Source of the DNA: Odobenus rosmarus divergens
Lineage: Eukaryota; Chordata; Mammalia; Carnivora; Odobenidae
Reading direction: 5' to 3'
Length of the DNA stretch: 64,000 nucleotides
NCBI RefSeq assembly: GCF_000321225.1
Contig: NW_004452125.1
Coordinates: forward strand, 181,570 to 245,569
Every line of letters begins with the position of its first letter. Within the stretch, counting starts at the first letter, position 1. A program made the translations under genes and the position numbers. The notes under the pieces were generated by a model. It did not search any database and was not told where the DNA came from. It worked only from the letters and a program-made list of their open reading frames with translations. Below, in pieces: positions 50,101-62,100 of the stretch.

Positions 50101-53100
50101 CACCTCTTAAAAACCTCCTCTCTCTCCTTTGGTAAAGAAGGAAATTTGATAGGCTTTTGAGGGTAAATCAAACTTGAATGCAAGTTAGGAAAGGCTCCAG
50201 TGAGGACACACTCTGTAAGGTGGCCCAGATGGCAGATGGCTCCTTCACGTATGGTCCCATCTGGAGAATATCAGTACTGATTCAATAGAAATGGCGGTGG
50301 ATATTAAAGCCAGAGTCCTCATTGTGATACCTCAGAGAGCAGACCCACCTAAGGACTAGAGGACTTGAGGTCGGTTTGTAATGGTAATTCGCTCCAACAA
50401 ACATCTGAACATTGTCATCCATCAACCAATGAAAAGTATTGTAATTTTAAATTAGCTTAATTCAACAGACAACACTGAGTGACTAACTTTTCTCGAGTAT
50501 TATTTAATTGTATTTAGAAGCAATAACCTTAAAAATTCTAATCAATTCTAGGGGCGCCTGGGTGGCTCAGTCCTTAAGTGTCTGCCTTCAGCTCAGGTCA
50601 TGATCCCAGGGTCCTGGGATCGAGCCCCACATTGAGCTCCCTGCTCCTCGGGAAGCCTGCTTCTCCCTCTCCCACTCCCCCTGCTTGTGTTCCCTCTCTC
50701 GCTGTGTCTCTTTCTGTCAAATAAATAAATAAAATCTTTAAAAAAAATTCTAATCAATTCTAATATTATAATTCCTGCTGTCAGAAATGCTTTAGCCAAT
50801 ATTTATTGAAAGCCTAGCATGCCCCCTTGAAGAGAGAGCTTTTTTTTTTCTTTTTTGCACGATGGGGAGACTGCAGGTTACAGAGAAATATTTAATGTCT
50901 ACATAAAATCAATAAGAACATATTTGTATCAACTTTGATATTGTTAGTCAAGTGGAGAGGAAGCTAATCTGATTAATTCACACTAACATAGAAAAGAGTT
51001 CTATCGCCTATATGGTTCAATTAGGATTACTACATCATAATCCAGCAGGCTTTGCCCTCCTAGAATTTAACAAGTGAAATAAAATTCAGTGATACATTAT
51101 CTTTCCACACGCCAACTCTTTCATATGGCTTTTTGATTCTGTATCATTAATGAAATGCATCATAAGATAGCAAAAATGGGTGGAAAAATGGATACAGTTG
51201 TTTTTAGCATAGATGAACTAATAAATTGTGTTTAAAGGCAATCTACTCTTGAAAAATAATTTAAAAGATGAAATCTTTGCACTACTATAAAACTGGGATG
51301 GGGGAGGGGAGTGGTATTTAATAGCAGATTTAGAGGATTTCTATTTAGGTGAAGAAAGAAAGATATAACCAGAAGGAACTGAAGGAATTCAGCAGAAGCC
51401 TGCATGCCAGAGAAAACCATAGCAGTTGCTCAGAAAGTATTTATTGAAATCCCCTGTTCTACTATTTATGCATGAGTGGTAAACTGCAGCAACGTCGTCG
51501 CTCAGTTCCTCCAGAAGACAGCCATTTATTGTTTCAGGCTAAGATTTAGCAGACCAGTCTTAGACCACCAGTCTTTCTCAATTCTCTATCCACAAAACCA
51601 AAAAAATGTATTCTGTTCTTTTTAAAGTTTAGACACATGCATGCAAAACCAGAAGTTTACGTGTCTAGGCTGCTTTCTCATTGCTTGCATAACTAAAAAA
51701 TAGGTTTTTATTTAAAAATAGAACTTGGCAAAAGAATAGGCCATTGGATACTTTAATAAAAATAAATGGCCAAGATACTTAACTTTGAGAAGCATCAGCT
51801 ATATAGGCATGCTATTCCCTCTTTGGTTTTCTATTTTATCACCTTTGAAGAGAGCATGCATTTTCAGAAGACTCATCACACCAGGTAAATTTCAAGTTAG
51901 TTTTTACTGGGCAGCATAAAGAAATTTATAGGAAATTTTAAAAAATAATAGACCTTCAATTATCCCACCTATTCAAAATTAATTTTCATTGTTTCCAAAG
52001 ATCTTCTTTGTTTTTTGTCTATACATACTTGTACTGTCATAACTGCATTCAGTGTTTCCACAATTTTAAATTGTTTTTCACTTAACCTTATGTTATCAAT
52101 ATTTCTCATGTTGCTTCAAAGTCCGTATCAGTATCATAAATAAAAATGTTGATTTTTTATGCTATTCTAATCTGGTTTTGGATTAGGATATCATTTACAT
52201 TTTTAAAAATTGACATACTTCCCATATTTTTACGTGTTCCAGAAAAATGCATAAAGCATGAGAATTAATTATTTCTTCAAAGTTTGGAAAAAAATCCAAT
52301 GACTCTATCAAATCATGTGTTTTGGGAATGGAGTTTACTAAAAACCTTGACTTTTCCTGAATTAGTGGTATTTACAACTTTTCTCATTATAATTTTATAA
52401 TTTAATTTGTGTGGATAATACCAATTCATTTCATCTACACATTTGCATATAGTATATTGTCAAACAACTGTGCATAGTACACCATAATTTTAAAGACTAT
52501 TTTTAATGACTATGTACTGATTGCTATATCTCCTTTCTCACTTCCAACTTTGATCTGTGCCAATTTTTGCTTATTTTTTTTAGTATTGCTTTCAGAGTCA
52601 ACTTTTTATTTTGCAGCTTTCCATTTTAACTTTTTTGTTTTATTTTTATTCTTTTTTCAATTATCTGTACTTGAATGACTTGATTTCCTATCCTTTCTTA
52701 TCTCCATAAATAAAATTCATGACTTGATTTCCTATCCTTTCTTATCTCTGTAAATAAAATTCATGAAGCTCTGAATTATCTCCAAGTTCTGCTCTGGTCA
52801 CATTAGCTAGAAGTTAGTATGTAGTTTTAAATTTTTGTTATTAGCTAAATAGTCTTTTATTTCATCTTTTACTTCTTCCTAGACCCAATTATTATTTACA
52901 AGACTTATTTTGTATCTCAGAGCGTTTGGAGTTGTTTTCATTCTTGAAGTTGGAGATGCAAACAGAAAATGAGGTTAAGTCTTTAAAACTGTATTGAGAT
53001 TTTCTCTGAATCCTCACAGATAATATATCTTGTACACATTTATAGACACTTGAAAAGAAGATTTCTAGTTAAATAATCTGAAAGGTATATTAAACAGACC

Positions 53101-56100
53101 AAATTTAAATTCTTTTATAAAGCCCTACTATTCACATATTAAGCTCCTTACAAGGACTACATGCAGTATTGTTTGTGTAGTATTTAGTAGAGAGCCTAGC
53201 ATATCATAACTACTGAATAAATGAGTGGTGGCGGTATACGTAATAATTAAGAGTCATCATAGTCTGCTATTAGTTACATTCCTCCTACCCCTCATGCAGG
53301 CTAAGCTGCACTACTGATCCAGGAAGAGTAACTAGCTATGTGTTCTTGGTCTGGGTTTTCTTACCTATGATATAACATGGCTGGACTAGATGCTTTCTGA
53401 AGTTATTTCCAACTCTAACATTTCTAAATCTCATTTGTTGGCATTTTCAGAACCTGGACTCTATCTACACCAGATGTAGGTCACACATATCCTTTGTTCT
53501 GAAGTAACTTGCTCAAAGACTCTTTACGAGCAAAACTCTCTGGAAACTGAAGTGAAAAGAGAAATTTTTACCAAACTTACTACTCCATCAGAAAGTTTTG
53601 GACAGGCAGAAATCGATTTATTATTTTTGGAATAAAAGTAAAACTTTCAAAGCTATTTATCAGCCCGATTTGTGCTTTCCAGGAATAAAAGTAAAATTTC
53701 CAAAGCAATTTAAGCCAGACCTACACTTTCCCTTCACAAGAGTCTTGGCACCCATGCTAATTTGTGTTCATTTTCCACCACTATTAGCAATCAAAGAATT
53801 TAAGAGAAAAGATGAAATACAAAGTGTTTGCATGACTGCCTATAATTCAGGGCATTCCTCCTTCAAGAATGTATATCACTGAGATTAAAAATGAGTATTA
53901 AGGATGAAAATTCTCATCTTTATTATTAAGGGTGAAAATCCCCAGTAGACCACCACCTGTTAACAAGCATATCTGGTTATCAAAAACAAAAGCTTTCAAA
54001 TTAAATTATGGGCTATATGTGAATAATTTCATACAAAAGCAATAAAAATTACGCCTTTATACCTGTTGAAATAGACCCCTTGCTGCAGTTCTAGTTCTGT
54101 TTTAGACAAAGTATCATGAGAAGCACAGACTTACCTGTACGATAGACAAAGTTGCCTTCGGTTTCTGATGATGAGGGAGACACCAATTCTTCCTCAAATT
54201 CATTGGAACTAAAAGATCCCGAATGGTTTCTTTGCCTTGTCTTTCCCATCATGGCAGCGTTTGTGGCCATGACATGTCTCAAAGAGTCGTTAAGGTAACG
54301 ATTCAATAAGCTGCTCTTGTATTTGGGGGGTGATACGTAGTCCTCACTGGCCCGTGACTCTGGCCTGATCACTCCAGCTTTTATGACTGAGCTTTCACTT
54401 TTAATCACAGGATGGTGAACTGGATTATTATAGCCCCCTTCATTTATGTGGTTTCTTGGAGGATTTTCTCCATCTAAGGGAGAAAAATATCAGTAGGTAG
54501 TACTTAATATACTTTTCCCCAGCCACCAAACTGTTATAGTTAATCATTAAATATATACATAAAGACAGAATATTTAGAGTGTATAAAATTATCTTTGATA
54601 CTCAAGATTAATTTTTAGGCAAGGGAAGCAGGAATCTATGTAATCTCTCCCTATGGTACTTTAATTTTAATGAATTTCACAGGAAATGTTATTCCGACAC
54701 ATGATAAATCTATAAACAAGAGGAAACAGCCATAATTCTGTTGGTCATTTATAGTATTGTAAAAGTGAAGTTACTTCATGCAGTAAAAAAGAACCATTAT
54801 GGCACCATCATGTTTTGTGGGGTCAACCTTAAAAATAGCAGTCGGGGTGAACTTCTTATAAACAGCGGTAAAGCAAAAAAAAAATATTAACCAACCTTCA
54901 GAACATGAATCATCGCTGCTTACACTAAGCCGCTCAGCATTTCCTTGAACATACTTGTTGTACAATTTTATTCTTAAAGCCCAGCTTAAATCTGGCTGTC
55001 GAACAGTATTCTTAAGCCGACGTCTTGCATTAGCAAACCAATTTGACACCTATAAAAGTTTTATTTTTCAATTAACAAAACATAAAATATTACCCATCAC
55101 ATAATTACTTTCCCACAAGGGACCTACGCCTCTCTCAGTATCTTTGATCATTAAATATTCTCAGAATGTAATAGTACTAGACATTCATTCCATTCATTCA
55201 CTCATTCATTCAACAAACAGGCTGAGCACTTACTACAAAGACTGAGCACATACTGTATTCTGGGAATGGAAAAAAAAGAACATCCTTTGCCATTAAATGC
55301 TCAGGCTAGTAAGAGAGGTAGGAGAGTGTACAAATAACTTTAACATAGGAAACAATGTGATGAATGGCTTAGGAGGCATTAAAATAATACGATGCAGGAG
55401 TCCAAAGGAAGAAGGCGTTACTTTTAAGACTTCATGAGGAATTAAGCGAAGCGTTGAAGGAATGTGTCAAGGTATAATGGATAGGGAAGTGTGTTCCCAG
55501 TAAAGAGGACATGGGAACAAATATGAGTCAAATTCCAGAGACACCGTGGTGAGTGAGGAAGAGGGAAAAGTTAAAGATGAACTTGAGTCATCCCTGCGTA
55601 ACCAAGAGGATAGTGCCATTTTGAGAAAGAAAGTAGAACTGTTTAAGGGATGTACTTGGTTTGGGGAATGATTAGTTTGAGGTACTAGAAAAGCATATTG
55701 GTGAGATGTGCAGCAAGAAAATAAAACTGATATCTGAGACTCAGGGAGAGGAAGAGCAGATGTGGGTCAAACACACAGAGGTGACAGCAGCAGTTCTGAG
55801 TAGGTAGAAAGAAAGATGATTGAAGACCAAACTCTGGAAACCTCCAGACATCAAAGAGGCAGGACTATAAAAGAGGAGCTAGCAGAACAATCAGACATAC
55901 AGTAATCAGACAAGCAGAGGGAGAAAAATGTCAGTAACACCCAGCTTTAAGTTGCCAAGTCAAGTGCTTCCAAAAGCAAATAGGTGAAGGCAAACAAACA
56001 AACACTGCAGAACAAAGGGAAGTTACTTCCATTGTTTTTAAAAGATGCTATTGGATTTCCAGAAGTTAAAATGGTGCTTGAGATTTCCTTTAAAATATCA

Positions 56101-59100
56101 GGCTATCATCAGAAAAAAAATATGTAAATAACCCGAGGGGCCAATATTTGCTTTTAAAAGAATGAAATGTGGAAAGAGAATTACATCTTTCTGCCAATTT
56201 ATTCTAGAACATGACTCCATATTACTGTAATGGTTTATGTGGCAAAGCTTGCATTGGAAATTTCTTTTTTCTTTTTTTAGATTTGTAATATAAATATACA
56301 ATTTTTACACATTTCTCAAGACCTAATTATTGAATGGACCTAGGGTGAATCCTACTTTTTAAGAAAACAAAACCACAATTCTTTTCCTCTTTGCCTCCAT
56401 GGGTTTTTTTTAAAACATGATAGTTTTCCCCAATTTATACACACACATACACATACACACATATATATATACAGAAAATATATCATATATAATATATATA
56501 TTCAGTATTATTACCTCCTTTGTGTCTTAAGTAATAACTGTCCTTTTAAATTTATGTGCATTGATGTAATAACTCACCATGGCATTCCAGAAGTCTTAGT
56601 CTACTAATCTTCTTCCTATCAAGTTCCGCTATAATAACTATGATTTAATCTGGCTTCAAATTATAAGTCTTCTCCAACCTCTATAGACAAACAACTTCTG
56701 GGACTATTCATTCAATAAATACACATTGAGTAGCTCTTGTGCTTTAGCCATGGTGGTCAGTGATAGAAATTTTTAAGTATTAAGATAAACTTTGTCCCTG
56801 CACACAGGGAAGGATTAGCACAGAACTATGTATTAACTGTGATACATGGGTGAACATTCACTAGGGAAGCACGAAATGCCTGGTCCAGTCCTCAGACCTC
56901 CCTCTATTCTCCAAGTCATGGCCGAAATATTCATCCATGCCTTGGATAGTAGTAACTGGGAATTTTAGAACATTCTTTTTCTGAACTTCCCTATCTTCCA
57001 TTCTATGCACTTGAATGAATCTTCAACACCACCTTCAAATTCAAGTGTTGATGCACCATGATAATTTAATTGCTTAACTTCTTCAAATTCTCATTAATGT
57101 CCTATTGTCCTATAACTGTGTTATAATGGAAAGAAACCCGGTTTTCTGTTCTCAATTTGCCAAAAACATGTGTGAATTTAGAGAAGTCACTCAACTTTTC
57201 TGAACTTTAAGCCTTTCATCTATAAAATGCATTAGATGGTGCCTAACACCAATTCTAAAAACTAAGATCTGTGAATATAGTCTATGCTCTCCTACAAAAG
57301 TGTTAATTTATTCCCTTTATAGCTGGTGCTAACCTACCTTCTGCTCTTGACCACCACCCTTTCGAGCAATCAGACATGTGTGTTTATGTCCCCTGACATG
57401 CAGAGGACAAACTGCAACTTCTCCTATGCCTACATCACTTATATTTATTAGAATACTTCAAAACGTTTTTACTACTTTCTTTACTAAATATCATATAATT
57501 CAGAGTATCCTTAAATCATAACTAAGCTTAAACTTTAGCACAACCATCACATAATACAGTGTAAAATCCAATTCTTAAGCAACTCTTCATATATTTTTTA
57601 AATGCAATAGCTTTCTAATTTCCAAAAACATTAACACACTATAATTCTAACATACAAAAATGGGGACCTTTAAATGTCATGGTGAGATTACAGGTTTTCA
57701 TATGCAGGGGTCATATCCTTTTTTGTGTTTTATATACACAGTTCTTACCATAATATATTAATTACAAATTAGAAAATTTTCCAGAAAGGTTTGCTGATAT
57801 CTAACATGGACTGTCTCTAACCTGATTTCCTAAGTTTGACTGGCAAGCAATCTGCTAATATATTTACTCTGCCAGTATTTTATCACCAGAAATTTACCAT
57901 ACAATTTAAGGGCTGGATATAGTCCAAGGTGTTTAATAATCTGCTTGCATTCAGTCATGTAAACAGCAAACAGTTGGTTAACAAATTTGCATAAGTACTG
58001 TTCTGCAAATTTTTTTGTCCTGATGAAATAATGCAAACTCTATCTGTTTCACAGAAGGTTAAAAATACCAGTTTAGATTTTCTACCTTTAACTTACTATG
58101 GATTCTTTCAGGTTGTCATGCAAATCTCATTAAATTCTATTTCACATGAAACAGGCCTCCTTACCAAGGATAGGTTCTGCAACAGCATTTTGATGTTAAA
58201 CTCAGAGCTTAAGAGACACTGTATTTTACAGTGAAAAGTTGGAGAAGCAAATGTTTTAGAATTTGGAAGAGAATACTAAGTAATTTTCATCCCTACTCTA
58301 ACCGAGGTGTTTACATTCATCATACTGACATAGCAATCATTATAGTAAGCCCAATGGGATAAGCTAGCATCTGTCCACCTTTGAACGTACAGAATTAACA
58401 AACTTATTCTGAGTTACTCAACTGAAGTATTGAGAACCTCATTTCTACATGATGTAGTATAACACTTGGAATAAAGACCAATCCGAGATTTTGTTGAATA
58501 TTTAACAGGTGCTATAATCCTTGCAGTTGATAACTACATACATATCTCAGCAGAAGCACTCACCCAGCAAAAATGGAGCTATGTCAACAGAGAGGGCAAA
58601 AATCTTAGAACACAGCAGTTTTAATCAATTGTACATGGACCTTATCATAGGAATGTGAAACTTCTATAAGTAAAGGAAGCATCAACATCCAATCATTAAA
58701 TGTAATCTCAAACTCCACGTGCATTGCACTCTGCATTGTGACCATGAAAGAAATCATCCCAAGGAGACACTTCACTCTTTATAATCCAGAAAAAATATAA
58801 ATATATTAAAAATATATACACATGAACAATGGGGATCACTGAAACCAGATATAGCACCCATCTGCCCTTCTCTGAAAAACTTCTTCCAAGGCAATTATTC
58901 TGCAGTAAGCTCTATATCCTACAATAATACAAAATCCCAATTGCATACCACTTTATGTTATTCCACAATAAAGCTGTTCACATTTTGATAATACAGAGTA
59001 TATTTTTTATAATATTTAAGCAATGGTTAGCCATAGAAATTAAGCACAATGGAATATTTTGGTTGGCTAAAGTATATACACACACATCATTACCTGTTAA

Positions 59101-62100
59101 TTTTATGAAAATGTTTATATCTCATTAGGAAGTAAGATGCCAGATTAACAATAAATAACTCTTTCTGCCTCATTTTTCAGGGACAAATACAATGCAGGTG
59201 CGGATTAATATCCTTAGAGCTTCTATTTATCAGAAAAAGTACCTTTTGTGGTCCTAAAAATATTTCCTCCACTAAAGTTTCAGTTCCTTCCTTCTAGATT
59301 TAGTGGAGATTGCTGATCAGGTTTTATGTCCTTCTTTATCATTTTAAGAGTAACAAAACAAGGCAAAAGTACATTTTATGAAAAGTTTAACAGCTTGACA
59401 CACAGTCAAAAGGAAAATGTTAAGTGTAAAAGAAATTCTCAAAATACAAGATACTCTCATAGTTAGGGAATAAAAGTTATGTTAACCACTTATTAACATC
59501 AGTCATGGGAAACAGAGATAGGAGGTACTGAAAAAAACAGGAAATAGGACTTTAGAACCAGAAATAAGGGGAACACTCCGTATTTGTCCACAGACATAAA
59601 AATATGACATATTTCCAGCTATACTGAAGATAATGAGTTATATTCATGCTGTTCTATAGAACCATCTTATAGCATTAAGGATAATGCGCTGCCCTCTGTG
59701 TATTCAATGGAATGGATTTTAAAACTAGAATATCTCAGATTTCAAGACATTGTCTAGTTTTCAGAATGGTGTTTTGGAAAGCTGCATGGTGATTATAATG
59801 GTTTTCCCCAATTAGAGCTTAGTCACTCTGTAAACATGTACGGTGCTGGAATCATATGAGGGTGTGAAGATGACAAAGACATGATCGCTCTTCTCAAGAA
59901 GCTGACTCCACAAGAGAATTTATTCACTGGGAGAACTTGACTCATTCAATAGGGGTCTAATTTGCAGCGATCAAAAGTTTTATTCAGCTCATAGCTTTAT
60001 ATTTTTTCCTTCAGAAGTGTAAAGTATTTACATAATTTATTTGGTTCCCATACAGTCAGAATTTGCTTGGATGTTTAATGTATGTCTGACTTTCACGAAC
60101 TCTCACATATATGTCAACATAAGTGCAGCTGACTCTCAAACAACACAGGTTTAAACCTCACAGGACTATTTATACTCGAACTTTTTTCACCAAATACAGT
60201 ACAATACTGTAAATGTATTTTCTCTTCCTTATAATTTTCTTAATAACATTTTCATTTCTCTAGCTTGCTTTATTGTAAAAGTACAGTATATAATACGTAT
60301 AATATACAAAATACGTGTTAATTGTTCACGTTACTGGTGAGGCTTCTAGTCAACAATAGGCTATTAGTAGTTATGTTTTTGGGAAGTCAAAGTTATATGT
60401 GGATTTTTGACTTGCAGGGAGGGTTAGCACCTCTAACCCTGTGTTGTTCAAGGGTTAGCTGTAAATAGATATGTATGCATACATATATACACATACACAT
60501 ATATACGTATATGTTATTCTTACATAGATATCCTATTATGCTTAATTGAAAATAAGCAGAGCCAAATTGGATTACTATGTTGAAAGGTCCCATGGCTATT
60601 CTATACATTTGATTTTTTCCATTTATCACTACAACGTTCCAGAAACCAACTTCATTTATTATAAAAATTTGGAAATCATTAAGCAGGTATCTTATTATTA
60701 TAAATAATTATTACTCCATTTAAAAATTAAATAATTATGTGCATTTTTATTTTCTGAGGACTAGTGTAAGAAAAAGAAAACATGATGAGAATATAAGATA
60801 TAGTTAGAAAATCATAATAGCATTACCAAGATCTTAATGCAAAAAGAATGGTTATTTGTATTTGAACTATCATTACAGGGAGGAAATAATTTGTATTTGA
60901 ACTATCATTACAGGTAGGAAATAATTTGTATTTGAACTATCATTACAGGTAGGAAATAATTTGTATTTGAACTATCATTACAGGTAGGAAATAATTTGGT
61001 TCTGTATTAAAATTACAACTACTTGTATTGCATCTCAACAAAACTACTGTACACAAAAATTTAAATGTCTCTACTAATGACAATGTTACTTTTCATAATT
61101 AAAAAATGTTCTAAATATGTCATATTTTTTGTTTTCTGTATGAAAGAATGACAAGCATTAAGTATGAAACTGTATGATATACCAGAATTAGTCTAATGTT
61201 TTATTGCTGACATCACTATGAAACATTCAAATAGCTCTATAAACTAGTCTATTTTCAAAATAAATAGCATACCTTTTTAAACTGAAATTTGAACGTATGC
61301 ATTTATTTTCACAAGTCAGGTTTTTCTGACTGGAATCACTGAAAATTCATAGTTTTATGTTAAACAGATATTAAGCCAAGAACACTAAATAAATTTTCCC
61401 AGTGCTGCAGCAAATCAGTGCTGCAGCAAATCACTATTAATACTATTGCCTGTTAACATGAAGCAAAACAGATGTTTTCCTCTACAATTATATTCTGAAT
61501 ATAAGCAGACAAATGCATATTATAGTTTTAATAAGCTTGAATACAAGTCAACTTTCATGCTCTGTCAAACTTTCCAGCAATTCCTAAAATGTCAACCTTA
61601 AATACTCTGGCAAGCAGCTTTTATTTTATCTAGTAGTTAAATATTATCTTTCATTTGGGGCCTCTCTCATTATAAATTTAATGGAATGACCAAAACTTCA
61701 CAAATACAGTAATGTAGTGCTACTATAATATATGAAACTTCTCAGCTTATTTAGCTCCTCCTCCTCCTTCTGAATAAATTTGTTGTTTGCATGTATAAAA
61801 GTTCATGTCATCAAGTTTATTAAAGAAGTCTGTGGTGTGTTGGAAACAGCATTTGATCTGGGATTACATTATTTCCAGGCCTACCTCTACCCCATACTAA
61901 TACTTAACTGCCACAGTGCCTTGGTCACATCATCTGTGAAATGCTTATTATTGCTCTACCTCGCCCCATTTTTGTGAATACCAAGTAAGACTATATAGGG
62001 AAAAAGCTAGTCAAATATAAAGGAGTTTGTTCACTAGAGAAGAAACAAACTTGCACCCTTTCTCTGCACTTGACAAAATAAACTAACCACTTGAAATTGG

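Larger units (their letters stand above)
42951..50550. other. Large-intron segment, mostly unique sequence
   Basis: Contents: a MIR-family relic at about 43170-43380 (-), a GA/G-rich tract 44116-44175, a GT-rich repeat 44941-44967, an L2-like fragment 47590-47700 (-), and the first copy of a ~70-bp duplicated element at 49777-49846. Long stretches (45200-47500, 47900-49700) show no repeat or gene that I recognise, so this is the best place to look for conserved non-coding elements. Confidence 0.5.
6998..54134 (-). other. Large MKX intron (47 kb)
   Basis: Sequence between the central exon and the 34-nt exon. It contains seven SINEC copies, several L1 fragments on both strands, MIR/L2 relics, one MLT1-like LTR and simple repeats, listed separately. 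No second coding gene is supported: the open frames are short, lack recognisable domains, and many are translations of SINEC or L1. Confidence 0.85.
51015..54134. other. Large-intron segment next to the central exon
   Basis: Contains an L1 relic 52130-53000 (-) with a 44-bp tandem duplication, an L2-like end 53160-53230 (+), a weak MIR-like stretch 53320-53450 (+) and a 53-bp imperfect tandem duplication 53629-53734. Nothing else recognised. Confidence 0.5.

Noticed and set aside
54091..54134. Extension of the MKX central exon past GNFVYRT into the intron
   Set aside because: A near-consensus donor (ACAG|GTAAGT) lies at 54135/54134 and the phase joins exactly to the 34-nt exon.
60854..60993. 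Regularly spaced 35-bp repeats resembling a CRISPR array
   Set aside because: Units abut directly with no spacers, and the context is a mammalian intron.
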